From: Paenibacillus sp. SC116
GTDB lineage: Bacteria > Bacillota > Bacilli > Paenibacillales > Paenibacillaceae
Direction of reading: 5' to 3'
Assembly (NCBI RefSeq): GCF_024733555.1
Contig: NZ_JANIOF010000004.1
Location: 310,001 to 374,000, forward strand
Length of the DNA stretch: 64,000 bases
Shown here: piece after piece, positions 17,074 through 25,777 of the stretch
How positions within the stretch are numbered: position 1 is the stretch's first letter
Layout of the letters: every line of letters begins with the position of its first letter
Notes under the pieces: model-generated
What the model saw: the letters and a program-made list of their open reading frames with translations, nothing else
Told to the model about the DNA's origin: nothing
Database searches by the model: none
Made by a program: the position numbers and the translations under genes

Positions 17074-17354
17074 TGGACTCGTTCATACAATGGGTTGCTG
17101 TTCTTGGTTGTGTATGCAGCAGGAATGGCTTTTTTCCATGTCATGCTAAGAAACTTTTGAGCACAATGTGCGTAGTGATTGACAGTGTATAGGGCATTCT
17201 TATAAGCTCTTATTCGTTGGGTATGACAATAGCTTTTGAAATTCGACAGCATCTGTATAATAATAGAAGGTGAGCAGCTAGTGACCTAGTTGAACATACA
17301 CAAATAGAGACAACCTTCCCGATACGATAATGATATAGAAAGTAGAGGAGAACG

Positions 17355-19037
17355 ATGCAGAATCAATGGATAGCCGATCGTTATGAACTAAATGGAGAAA
17401 TCATGCAATCTGATGATGGGATCTGGTATCGCGCGTTAGATACTTCACTTAACCGTGAAGTGTTTCTTTTGCTAATTCGCCCAGAAGCTAGAGCTTATTC
17501 AGAGGCATTTCCGCAATTATTTAGCGAAGTAGGACATGTTAGCAATGAATCTTTCCTTCAAATATTAAATGCAGGCACAAATGAAGAGCAGCGTTATGTT
17601 GTATTCCATGCTCGCAAAGGAATGCCGATGTACCAATACGCGGAACGCCATGCAGTTAAGCTGCAAACAACGCTGCGCTGGGTACAAACAGCAGGTGAGC
17701 TGTTGCTTCAAGGTGAGCGCTCTGGAATGCCTTCTTTCTCGGTAAGCTTTGATAATCTTTGGATTACGGATAACGATGAGATACTTGTTATGAATTATTG
17801 GAAAGAGGCTGTAGGGAGTCGTACAGGATCGATTGGTATGTCTCAGCTGCTTTATCAGCTCTCTACGCTTCATGCATTAGCACCACGTCAGTATGATATA
17901 TATGCTAGTCGTGTTCAATCCATATTGAAGCATGAGCTTCCAGCTCAACGTGAAGCTGTGTTGGCACTTACGAAGCGTGTATATGAAAGTGATGTTCCAG
18001 TAAGGGAGTATGTACATACGCTCGAAGAGATTCGTGAACGTCCACATTCATTTGTGAAACCAGCAGCTCCTATTATGGAAGTACGTGAAGAGGTGCGGGA
18101 GGAGCGCCAGGTGCATGCGGAACCGACTGTAGCACCTCCGACAGTACCATCTGCGCCGCCTGCGCAGCTAAGTCGTACGAATCCGAATGCGGAACCGAAG
18201 GTGGAGCAGCGCAGCAACAATTCGGCTGTTGAGTCGCACAATAAGGTGAAGGCAGAAGATTATGCGTTATCACCTGAAGAACGTTCAGAATTTGACCGTA
18301 AAGAATCCCGCAACGACCGCTTCAAGGTTGGTATTATGATAGCAGGAATTGCTCTGTTCTTTACTTTGCTTGTAGGGGCAGTTGTATGGGCGAAGTCTCT
18401 AACGAATGACGATACTGTGGCAACAACGCCAACTACCGAACAGCAGCAAGAAACAACTGAACCAGGTAGCGAAGAAACGGCACAGCCGGATAATTCTTCC
18501 AATATGAATGAAACTAATGATTCAACGGATACACAAGAACAAGATACGAATACTTCGGATGTAAATAATGGTGGGACGACTGTACCGTCGGAGGAGCCAG
18601 AAACTGTTCCTACAACTACACCTGAAACCAATAATCAGGAGCAGCCTGTAGCACCGGATGTGAATCAGAATGAGCAGCCGAGCACAGGAACGGATAACGG
18701 AATGGTTCAGCCAGATCCTACAAATCCTACAGTTCCTGTAGATCCGAACAATCCTGGTGGCAATATTGTACCTCCTACAGGCGAGAATGTGACTCCTCTG
18801 GATCCGAATCGTCCAAAGCCAGAATTGCCAGCTGAGGGCACAGCACCAAATTTAGTCGGATTGACGCTGGAAGAGGCTGAACAGCTTACTAAGAATGCTG
18901 GACTCAAATATTCCTTCCTCAAAGAGAATCATGAAGGCGGTGAACCAAACACTATCTTCAAGCAGGAGCCAGAAGCGGGTGCTGCAGTGAAAAAAGGGGA
19001 CCGTATTACGTTCTACGTTGTCCGCCAGGCTAATTAA
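17355..19037 (+). CDS. PASTA-domain membrane protein with a degenerate kinase-like domain
   Basis: A 560-residue bitopic protein. Residues about 1-230 read like the N-lobe and part of the C-lobe of a PknB-type kinase (WIADRYELNGEIMQSDDGIWYRALDTSLNREVFLLLI). The ATP-binding lysine is missing, there is no glycine-rich loop, and no HRD or DFG motif can be found: a pseudokinase. A membrane segment lies near residues 326-347, then about 145 residues of Thr/Pro/Glu/Asn-rich linker. One PASTA domain (residues about 494-559, starting APNLVGLTLEEAEQLTK) ends the protein. PASTA domains bind peptidoglycan fragments, so it may sense the wall and signal by protein contact. GTAGAGGAG precedes the ATG. The VTT gene follows after 6 bases. 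Confidence 0.8.
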   Translation: MQNQWIADRYELNGEIMQSDDGIWYRALDTSLNREVFLLLIRPEARAYSEAFPQLFSEVGHVSNESFLQILNAGTNEEQRYVVFHARKGMPMYQYAERHAVKLQTTLRWVQTAGELLLQGERSGMPSFSVSFDNLWITDNDEILVMNYWKEAVGSRTGSIGMSQLLYQLSTLHALAPRQYDIYASRVQSILKHELPAQREAVLALTKRVYESDVPVREYVHTLEEIRERPHSFVKPAAPIMEVREEVREERQVHAEPTVAPPTVPSAPPAQLSRTNPNAEPKVEQRSNNSAVESHNKVKAEDYALSPEERSEFDRKESRNDRFKVGIMIAGIALFFTLLVGAVVWAKSLTNDDTVATTPTTEQQQETTEPGSEETAQPDNSSNMNETNDSTDTQEQDTNTSDVNNGGTTVPSEEPETVPTTTPETNNQEQPVAPDVNQNEQPSTGTDNGMVQPDPTNPTVPVDPNNPGGNIVPPTGENVTPLDPNRPKPELPAEGTAPNLVGLTLEEAEQLTKNAGLKYSFLKENHEGGEPNTIFKQEPEAGAAVKKGDRITFYVVRQAN

Positions 19038-19043
19038 TCATAT

Positions 19044-19604
19044 ATGCTGGATGGACTTAATCTTGATGCGTTTACCGTATGGCTGCAGTCACTAGGTACA
19101 TGGGCGATTGCAGCCAGCTTGATCTTAAATATTGTTATTAGTGTAGCAGGAGTAATCCCGAGCATATGGTTAACTGGAGCCAATGTAATTGCCTTCGGCC
19201 CTGAGCTCGGATTTGCCGTCTCTTTGATTGGTGAGACATTGGGTGCAGTTTCAGCACTCATTTTGTATCGTAGGGGATTATCCAATATACCCGCGATAAA
19301 ACAGCAGCGCTGGGCTTGGTTGCAGCGGCTTCATCAATATGGGAGAGTGACGAGGGCTTGCCTAGTACTTGTTGCTCGATTCATTCCTTTGGTACCATCA
19401 GGTGTGGTCAATGCCATTGCAGCACTGTCAACGATGAGTATGTTAGACTTTACGTTAATGACGATTATAGGCAAAGCACCTTCGATATGGATAGAAGGCG
19501 TATTGGGCAAGGCAATGTACTCAAATAGCACGATATTTCATATAGCTCTGATTATGGTTGTTATTGCGTTGATCGTTGGATGGATACGACGTAAACCCTC
19601 TTAG
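19044..19604 (+). CDS. VTT/DedA-like (TVP38 family) membrane protein
   Basis: A 186-residue integral membrane protein of the VTT (SNARE-associated) superfamily, whose members include lipid scramblases and undecaprenyl-phosphate translocases. Seen: amphipathic N-terminus, the GVIPSIWLTGANVIAFGPE loop, FAVSLIGETLGAVSALILYR, and the conserved re-entrant motif LVLVARFIPLVPSGVVNAIA. It begins 6 bases after the PASTA pseudokinase stop and has no clear ribosome binding site of its own, so translational coupling is likely. A functional link between the two (wall sensing and carrier-lipid traffic) is possible but is only inferred. Confidence 0.85.
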   Translation: MLDGLNLDAFTVWLQSLGTWAIAASLILNIVISVAGVIPSIWLTGANVIAFGPELGFAVSLIGETLGAVSALILYRRGLSNIPAIKQQRWAWLQRLHQYGRVTRACLVLVARFIPLVPSGVVNAIAALSTMSMLDFTLMTIIGKAPSIWIEGVLGKAMYSNSTIFHIALIMVVIALIVGWIRRKPS

Positions 19605-19618
19605 TTCATAAGAAGAGA

Positions 19619-19664
19619 TAGCACCGTTACGACCCAGTTAATGGGGTACTAACGGTGCTATTTT
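19619..19664. terminator. Bidirectional terminator
   Basis: TAGCACCGTTA pairs perfectly with TAACGGTGCTA; TTTTAG follows on the plus strand and TCTCTTCTT on the minus strand. It separates the VTT gene from the convergent small transporter gene, whose stop codon it overlaps. Confidence 0.8.
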
Positions 19665-20005
19665 AGTCTGGAAATAAAAAAGCCAACAACTACGATCGCG
19701 AGGCCTGCCCATGTTTTCCATGTCGGTACCTCATGCATAAACCAGTACCCTAGTGCAATGCAAACAACGATCTCAATGCCTTTTGATGCAGTTAAGACGA
19801 AGGTCAGTTGGCCAATTGCTTTATATCCGAATTTAATCCCATAACCGATTGCTAAGCTTGCCAGCCAAAACAAGGGGAGGACAATAAGCTGATATTTGAC
19901 AGTAGGCCATAAGGCAGGATCAATATGTTTCGTTTGATAAGCGAATATCGCATTTACGATAAATAGTCCTGCCAATAAGCTGCTTAGGCTGTAAATATAG
20001 AGCAT
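19658..20005 (-). CDS. Small drug/metabolite transporter superfamily protein (four helices)
   Basis: A 115-residue protein with four hydrophobic segments. The last two (LTFVLTASKGIEIVVCIALGYWFMHEVPTWKTWAGLAIVVVGFFISR) follow the SMR/EamA pattern in which helix 4 contains G-x-x-x-V-x-G-x-x-x. Such single-domain proteins act as dimers; the substrate is unknown. AAAGGAAG lies 10 bases ahead of the ATG. It stands alone, convergent with the VTT gene and upstream of nothing obvious. Confidence 0.7.
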   Translation of the reverse strand: MLYIYSLSSLLAGLFIVNAIFAYQTKHIDPALWPTVKYQLIVLPLFWLASLAIGYGIKFGYKAIGQLTFVLTASKGIEIVVCIALGYWFMHEVPTWKTWAGLAIVVVGFFISRLK

Positions 20006-20105
20006 GCAGACAACACTTCCTTTAATTTTGCAAATTCGTTGTCTGCATAGTTTCCCTAAGGAAACAAAGTGTTATTCAAGCAACTTATCAGTGCCGCCCT
20101 TAAGG

Positions 20106-21491
20106 TTAGGGAAGAAGGCGAGGGAATGTGATCGTAAACGTTGTGCCTATGCTTTCTTGACTCTGGACATCAATGGTAGCTTGATGCATATCAACGAGTT
20201 TAGCTGCGATGGCTAATCCTAAGCCGCTGCCACCGTATTGTCTTGAACGTGACTTCTCAACTCGATAGAAGCGCTCAAATACATAAGATAGCTCGTCTGC
20301 TGGGATGCCTTGTCCTGTATCGGTGATGGTTAGATAAATTTGGTCCGTTCTCGTTGTAACTCGAATCGATACATTTCCTGCCTTCGTATATCGAATGGCA
20401 TTGTCCAATAGATTCAACATGATTTGTTCCAAGCGGACGGGGTCTCCCCAAATGTATGGATGGGGTTCAGCAGAGAACATTTGCAATTGAAGGCCTTTTT
20501 GCTCCGCTTTATGCTGAACTTTTAACAGGGAGCTTTGGCAAATGACATTCATGTCGACTTGCTCAGGTAATATGCTGAGCTGACCTTCTTCCATTTTCGT
20601 AAGATCAAATAAATCTTGAATGATACGATTAAGACGCTTGGCTTCATCTGCAATGATGCTGATATACTGCTGCTTTTCTTCCTCTGTCTCATACCATCCT
20701 TGTCGAATGACTTGCGCATAGCCTTCTAAATACGTTACAGGAGTCTTCAGCTCATGAGATATGTTAGCGATGAATTCGTTGCGTGAATCACGATATCTTT
20801 TAAGTTCTTCTGCCATATGGTTGATTGCATCTGCTAAACTGCCTACCTCATCGTCAGAATGCACCTCTACACGCGTCTCTAGTTGTCCCTCAGCGATTGC
20901 ACGAGTAGCATCGGCCATTTGTCGCATCGGTCTGGATATGCGTCTAGAAAGCCAATAGATGATGCCTGCCGCCGCTGTCATAATAGCAAGAACGGCTAGA
21001 TATAAAATTTGCCGATGACTTTGAAGCAATTCTTCTGTATCTGTAAGTGAATTCAACATAACGATACTACCTTGAAGGCTGCCGTGAGTGATCATAGGCA
21101 CACCAGTTAGCGTGTAGCTCGCTCCATCAATTGTAATATTTTTTTCAAGCTGGTTTCCGGCTTGTAATGTCCGTACATATTCGTCTGTTAAAAATATTGG
21201 ATTGATTTCTTTATGGTGATTAGACGTAGCTGTCACTTTTCCTTGGCTATCGAGCACGAATAAGGTTACACGTGTGAAATCTGCCATCGTTTCAATGGCA
21301 TCCATTTTTAGCGCTGTATCGTTGTTAATCATACTGACGAAGTGGAGCGCAAGCTCGTTCATTTCTTTATGCTTCTGTTGAAACGTATGCGATACGACTA
21401 AACGATCCATCAGCCAAGCTGTGGGTAGGAAGAGCAGTAGAAATACAGACATAATCGACAATCCAATTTTCAAATCAATTCTACTTCTCAT
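20106..21491 (-). CDS. Sensor histidine kinase
   Basis: Membrane-bound kinase of a two-component system, 461 residues. An N-terminal helix, an extracytoplasmic sensor domain of about 135 residues and a second helix lead to a HAMP domain (SRRISRPMRQMADATRAIA). A dimerisation domain follows, with phosphoacceptor H246 in the H-box NISHELKTPVTYLEGY. The ATPase domain has N-box NLLDNAIRYT, G1 ITDTGQGIP and G2 GGSGLGLAI. The start at 21491 lies inside the end of the regulator gene (11-base overlap), so the two are translationally coupled; an ATG 15 bases earlier is possible. The stimulus is unknown. Confidence 0.93.
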   Translation of the reverse strand: MRSRIDLKIGLSIMSVFLLLFLPTAWLMDRLVVSHTFQQKHKEMNELALHFVSMINNDTALKMDAIETMADFTRVTLFVLDSQGKVTATSNHHKEINPIFLTDEYVRTLQAGNQLEKNITIDGASYTLTGVPMITHGSLQGSIVMLNSLTDTEELLQSHRQILYLAVLAIMTAAAGIIYWLSRRISRPMRQMADATRAIAEGQLETRVEVHSDDEVGSLADAINHMAEELKRYRDSRNEFIANISHELKTPVTYLEGYAQVIRQGWYETEEEKQQYISIIADEAKRLNRIIQDLFDLTKMEEGQLSILPEQVDMNVICQSSLLKVQHKAEQKGLQLQMFSAEPHPYIWGDPVRLEQIMLNLLDNAIRYTKAGNVSIRVTTRTDQIYLTITDTGQGIPADELSYVFERFYRVEKSRSRQYGGSGLGLAIAAKLVDMHQATIDVQSQESIGTTFTITFPRLLP

Positions 21492-22209
21492 AAGCAGTAC
21501 CTTTGGCATTGAAGCGATATCCAATACCCCATACGGTTTGAATTGGATTGTAGCCTAACTGGGCTTGTTCCATTTTCATTCTTACATTTTTTACATGCGT
21601 ATCTACGGAACGATTATCTCCATCATAGTCCAACCCCCATAAATGCTCGATCATCGTCTCTCGATCATAGACTCTTTGCGGGTGAGTAGCTAGAAGATGC
21701 AGGACATCGTATTCTTTCGGTGTCAGCTCCAAATGCAAGCCATTTGCGACCACTTCACGGCTCTCCTCGTAAATGATGAGATGAGGAAAATGCAAAGCTT
21801 TATGATGTACCTCCTGAGCTGATAATTGGAAATGTGAGCGCCGAAGCAGGGCAGTTATTCGAGCTATCAGTTCATCAGGCTCGAAAGGCTTAGCTAAATA
21901 ATCGTCAGCACCAATGGATAGCCCGTTAATCATATCTTTCTTATCTGAACGAGCAGTAAGCATGATGACTGGTATGCTCATCGTCTGGCGTATGCGTTGA
22001 ACGACTTCCCAGCCATCTATGCCTGGCATCATAATATCTAATATAACTAAATCAAATGACTGTTCTTTAAGCATTGCTAACGCTTCTTCTCCATCATGGC
22101 TTTCTTCAGTAAGATAGCCATGCCGTTTAAGGTGAATGCGCAGTAAGTTACGCATATTTGCCTCATCATCGACGATGAGGACTCGACAGGTTTGGGAAGG
22201 GGAGATCAT
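21481..22209 (-). CDS. OmpR-family response regulator
   Basis: DNA-binding partner of the kinase gene that follows it, 242 residues. The receiver domain has an acidic pair in LIVDDEANMR, phosphoacceptor D58 in LVILDIMMPG, and the TA and K switch motifs in LTARSDKK and LAKPFEP. The winged-helix output domain runs from about residue 140 (LELTPKEYDVLHLLATHPQRVY, DNRSVDTHVKNVRMKM, TVWGIGYRF). AGGAGG sits 9 bases ahead of the ATG. It is first in a two-gene operon, divergent from a small membrane-protein gene. Confidence 0.95.
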   Translation of the reverse strand: MISPSQTCRVLIVDDEANMRNLLRIHLKRHGYLTEESHDGEEALAMLKEQSFDLVILDIMMPGIDGWEVVQRIRQTMSIPVIMLTARSDKKDMINGLSIGADDYLAKPFEPDELIARITALLRRSHFQLSAQEVHHKALHFPHLIIYEESREVVANGLHLELTPKEYDVLHLLATHPQRVYDRETMIEHLWGLDYDGDNRSVDTHVKNVRMKMEQAQLGYNPIQTVWGIGYRFNAKGTAYEK

Positions 22210-22373
22210 TAATTATTTCCTCCTAAAATTCAGCAAAAGCATTATTCTCATTTATTATATAATTGTGCATGTTGAAAACCAATCTTTCAAACTAAAGCAT
22301 TATTATTTATCATGGGTGTGTTATCCATTATGATAGAAGAGGAACATATGTGAATGGGAAGGAGGAGAGGTGG

Positions 22374-22706
22374 ATGGCTGTGCTAGAATTTTTGCTGCTC
22401 ATCTTTGAATTTCTAATGTTGATGTTAACTTGGGAGTTCTGGGTTGTCATAGGTATTTTAGGGTTAATCGTAGGGAGCATACTATTTCCGCCAATCGGTG
22501 GTATCGCTATCCTAGTAGTTTGTTTAGTAATTGCACTGATTGTATACTTGTTAGGAGAATTTTTAAATGAGCAAATCGCTAAGCTGGAAGCTAAGAGAAG
22601 AGAACGACGGAATCAAAAAAGAATAGCGAAGCAACAAACAAAAGAACGACGTGCAAATTGGCGTAAAGAGCTTTGGATAAAAATCAAAGATAGGATTGGT
22701 CTATGA
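22374..22706 (+). CDS. Small membrane protein of unknown function
   Basis: A 110-residue protein with two long hydrophobic helices (residues about 2-22 and 23-60, including GLIVGSILFPPIGGIAILVVCLV) and a strongly basic, Arg/Lys/Glu-rich cytoplasmic tail that is probably helical. An earlier in-frame GTG at 22350 exists, but the ATG at 22374 is preferred because GGAGG lies 8 bases ahead. I do not recognise a family. It is divergent from the two-component operon, which could regulate it; that is a guess from position. Confidence 0.65.
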   Translation: MAVLEFLLLIFEFLMLMLTWEFWVVIGILGLIVGSILFPPIGGIAILVVCLVIALIVYLLGEFLNEQIAKLEAKRRERRNQKRIAKQQTKERRANWRKELWIKIKDRIGL

Positions 22707-22751
22707 TTCCTATTAAATAAAAAAGTACGGAAAATACATATACGTATACAT

Positions 22752-22826
22752 AAAAAGCACTTCTCCAGAAGAACTTACGTGAAGGTAATGGAACGTCTGC
22801 GTTCGAAAGAGAGTGCTTTTTTGTAT
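22752..22826 (+). terminator. Hairpin/terminator after the small membrane protein gene
   Basis: AAAAAGCACT pairs with AGTGCTTTTT across a 50-base loop and is followed by TTG. The long loop makes it a weaker call than the neighbouring hairpins. Confidence 0.5.
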
Positions 22827-22841
22827 GCAATTATAAATGAA

Positions 22842-22889
22842 AAGAACCCCATCAAGGGAGCTTGAAAGCATCCACTTGATGGGGTTCTT
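22842..22889 (-). terminator. Terminator of the qox operon
   Basis: AAGAACCCCATCAAG pairs perfectly with CTTGATGGGGTTCTT; on the minus strand it is followed by TTCATTTATAATT. It lies 11 bases after the qoxD stop. Confidence 0.85.
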
Positions 22890-22899
22890 GATCAATAGT

Positions 22900-23187
22900 C
22901 TACCAGTCCCAAAGCAACGTCCACATGGAACCAAAGATAGTAATCACACTGACAACAACAGCGTAAAGAATATTCGAAATTACCGTATTCTTATCTTCTT
23001 TAGATTCATTCACGTGCATGAACATGAACAACTGCACAGTGGCTTGAATGATAGCTGTAGAAACAAGAATCGTCATGCCCATTGCATAAGACATATCTGT
23101 ATACACGACAAGCAAAGCGACTAACGTCAAAACGAGGGAAAAAATGAATCCCATCACGTGACCGATAGGGAACAGTCGTTTCATCAT
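22900..23187 (-). CDS. qoxD: Cytochrome aa3 quinol oxidase subunit IV
   Basis: Smallest subunit of the menaquinol oxidase, 95 residues with three membrane helices (LFPIGHVMGFIFSLVLTL; GMTILVSTAIIQATVQLFMFMHV; VISNILYAVVVSVITIFGSMWT). The FMFMHV motif at the end of helix 2 marks the family. It begins directly after qoxC. The ATG at 23187 is chosen; a GTG six bases earlier overlaps the qoxC stop and is equally possible. Last gene of the operon, followed at once by a terminator. Confidence 0.9.
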   Translation of the reverse strand: MMKRLFPIGHVMGFIFSLVLTLVALLVVYTDMSYAMGMTILVSTAIIQATVQLFMFMHVNESKEDKNTVISNILYAVVVSVITIFGSMWTLLWDW

Positions 23188-23189
23188 GA

Positions 23190-23786
23190 TCACATCAGTC
23201 CTTTCAGATAGACGAAGCTGAAGATGAAGATCCAAACAACGTCCAAGAAGTGCCAGTAAAGCGAGAAGATGAATGATTTATTTGCAGTTGTCTCATTCAA
23301 GCCTTCACGTTTCAACTGGATCATGATAGCGATTCCCCATAGGAGACCAAACGTTACGTGTGCACCGTGTGTACCAAGCAAAACGAACAAGCTGGAAGCA
23401 AATGCGCTCGTCTGAAGCGTCAAGCCTTCATGAACATACGTGAAGAATTCATAAATCTCGATACCCAAGAACGATGCACCAAGCAATAGTGTGATACCCA
23501 TGAATACCATCATTGGTTTCTTCAAGCCTTGGCGCATTGCGTGAATAGCAAGTCCACAAGTGAAACTACTTGTCAAAAGAATGAACGTCTCTGCTAGTAC
23601 TGGTTCAAGTACGAATACATCTTGTGCTGTTAGGCCAGAACCAGTACGAGTCCAAAGTACGAGATAAGTCAAGAACAAGGTAGCAAAGAGTACGATCTCC
23701 GCACCCAAGAATAACCAAAATCCAGTTATACGGAAGCGGTTTTCTTCTGTCCGGTATTCAAGAGGCAATGAGTTGTCTATTTTCAT
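23190..23786 (-). CDS. qoxC: Cytochrome aa3 quinol oxidase subunit III
   Basis: Five-helix subunit III of a haem-copper oxidase, 198 residues, matching QoxC/CyoC length (about 200). Seen: FRITGFWLFLGAEIVLFATLFLTYLVL, LTSSFTCGLAIHAMR, LLLGASFLGIEIYEF, LVLLGTHGAHVTFGLLWG (the conserved GTHGxHVxxGL) and the end LYWHFLDVVWIFIFSFVYL. It overlaps the qoxB stop by 4 bases, so the two are translationally coupled. Confidence 0.95.
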   Translation of the reverse strand: MKIDNSLPLEYRTEENRFRITGFWLFLGAEIVLFATLFLTYLVLWTRTGSGLTAQDVFVLEPVLAETFILLTSSFTCGLAIHAMRQGLKKPMMVFMGITLLLGASFLGIEIYEFFTYVHEGLTLQTSAFASSLFVLLGTHGAHVTFGLLWGIAIMIQLKREGLNETTANKSFIFSLYWHFLDVVWIFIFSFVYLKGLM

Positions 23787-25744
23787 ACCGAATCACCTCC
23801 ATATGATTGTTCCGTCTTCTTCACTTCATCAACTGGAATGTAGAAGCCGTGATCGCGTTCAAATGTACGCCATGCAAGCATGACAATGATTGCGATAGTT
23901 GCTACAATGGCAGATTTCCACATGCTGAATACCATGAAGAAGCCCCAGAAGAAGAAGATTGCGCCGAGAATGAACGGTTGACCGCTATCACTTGGCATAT
24001 GAATTTTTTCAAGCTTGCCTTTGAAGACAGAACGTTTCTCTCTCTTCGCATGGTAGAACGGATCGTGACCATCAACTTCAGGAACGATAGCAAAGTTGTA
24101 CGATGGTACTGGAATATGTGTTGCCCATTCCAACGTACGTCCAGCTCCATCCCATGGATCTCCTTTTGTCTCGCGTGGTGCGTGACGGAAGCTCCAGATG
24201 ATGTTGTAAAGCAACAAACAGAAACCAATAGCCATACCAACGGAACCGATCGTTGCAAGCAAGTTCAACGGACCGAAGCCAGACTCAGCAGAGTACGTGT
24301 ACGTACGGCGTGTCATACCATCCAAGCCCAAGAAGAAGAGCGGGATAAACGTTAGGTTGAACGAGAGTACAATTGTCCAGAACGCAGCTTTACCTTGACG
24401 CTCATTAAGCTTGAATCCAGCGATAAGCGGGAACCAGTAGTAGAGACCTGCAATAACCGCGAACACGGTACCTGGAATCAATGTGTAATGGAAGTGAGCG
24501 ACCAAGAACATCGTATTATGATATTGATAATCGGCACTTGCCATACCAAGCATAACACCTGTTACTCCACCAATTGTGAAGACAGGGATGAACGCTAGTG
24601 TCCACATCATCGGTACAGTAAAGCTAATCTTACCTTTACGCAATGTGAACAACCAGTTGAATATTTTCACTCCGGTCGGAACCGCAATAGCCATCGTCGT
24701 AATTGCGAAGAAGCTGTTTACTGCTGCTCCTTGACCCATTGTGTAGAAATGGTGAACCCATACCAAGAATGAAAGTATGGAGATTACAGCCATACTCATA
24801 ACCATGGACTTGTAGCCATAAAGGTTCTTTCTAGAGAACGTTGCGATAATTTCACTATAAATACCGAACGCCGGAAGGATAACGATATATACTTCAGGAT
24901 GTCCCCATACCCAGAACAAGTTCGCCCATAGCATATCCATACCGCCGTTAGTCATTGTGAAGAACTGACTTCCGAATAGACGATCGAACGTCATTAAAGC
25001 AAGAGCAACTGTTAGTACAGGGAATGCGAAAATAATGATGACACAAGTGATTAGCGTAGACCAAGTAAACATTGGCATTTTCATAAGTGTCATACCAGGT
25101 GCACGCATCTTCATAATCGTTACGATGAAGTTAACACCTGTCATCAATGTACCAAGACCCGCAATTTGAAGTGCAATTGCGTAATAGTTGTTACCAACAC
25201 CTGGAGCAAACTCTGTGCCTGCTAGCGGGAAATAAGACGTCCAACCAGCATCAGGCGCTCCACCAACTACGAATGCGATATTATAGAGCATTGCGCCGAA
25301 GAAGAACAACCAGAAGCTGACTGCGTTCAGACGCGGGAATGCTACGTCGCGTGCACCGATTTGCAACGGAATAACGACGTTCATAATACCGATAATGAAT
25401 GGCATTGCCATGAATAGAATCATGATAATACCATGTGCAGAGAATATTTCGTTATAATGCTGCGCGGTTAGTAATTTCATTTCTGGTGCCGCAAGTTGTG
25501 CACGCAGCATAAGTCCGTCGGCGCCACCACGGAAAAGCATGACGATAGCGGAAATAATATACATAACCCCGATTTTTTTATGATCGACAGTCGTTAACCA
25601 CTCTTTCCAAAGATAACCCCACTTCTTAAAGTAGGTCAGGCCAGCAACGATGCCGATGGAGACTAAGACAATACTCACAACAGCGCCGATTATTAGAGGG
25701 TCGCCGTGCTTGAGTCCGTCAACGATAAACATATCCCAATTCAT
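23783..25744 (-). CDS. qoxB: Cytochrome aa3 quinol oxidase subunit I
   Basis: Catalytic subunit that holds the low-spin haem and the haem-CuB centre, reduces O2 to water and pumps protons; 653 residues, the same length as B. subtilis QoxB (649). Seen: the extra N-terminal helix typical of quinol oxidases before TTVDHKKIGVMYIISA, a haem ligand in NEIFSAHGIIMILF, WGHPEVYIVILPAFGI with the cross-linked His-Tyr pair and the proton-channel glutamate, WVHHFYTMG with the two CuB histidines, and VAHFHYTLIPG with haem ligands. Second gene of qoxABCD. Confidence 0.97.
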   Translation of the reverse strand: MNWDMFIVDGLKHGDPLIIGAVVSIVLVSIGIVAGLTYFKKWGYLWKEWLTTVDHKKIGVMYIISAIVMLFRGGADGLMLRAQLAAPEMKLLTAQHYNEIFSAHGIIMILFMAMPFIIGIMNVVIPLQIGARDVAFPRLNAVSFWLFFFGAMLYNIAFVVGGAPDAGWTSYFPLAGTEFAPGVGNNYYAIALQIAGLGTLMTGVNFIVTIMKMRAPGMTLMKMPMFTWSTLITCVIIIFAFPVLTVALALMTFDRLFGSQFFTMTNGGMDMLWANLFWVWGHPEVYIVILPAFGIYSEIIATFSRKNLYGYKSMVMSMAVISILSFLVWVHHFYTMGQGAAVNSFFAITTMAIAVPTGVKIFNWLFTLRKGKISFTVPMMWTLAFIPVFTIGGVTGVMLGMASADYQYHNTMFLVAHFHYTLIPGTVFAVIAGLYYWFPLIAGFKLNERQGKAAFWTIVLSFNLTFIPLFFLGLDGMTRRTYTYSAESGFGPLNLLATIGSVGMAIGFCLLLYNIIWSFRHAPRETKGDPWDGAGRTLEWATHIPVPSYNFAIVPEVDGHDPFYHAKREKRSVFKGKLEKIHMPSDSGQPFILGAIFFFWGFFMVFSMWKSAIVATIAIIVMLAWRTFERDHGFYIPVDEVKKTEQSYGGDSV

Positions 25745-25777
25745 TCCTTGTAGACTCCTTTCATGAAGTGATGGCTC

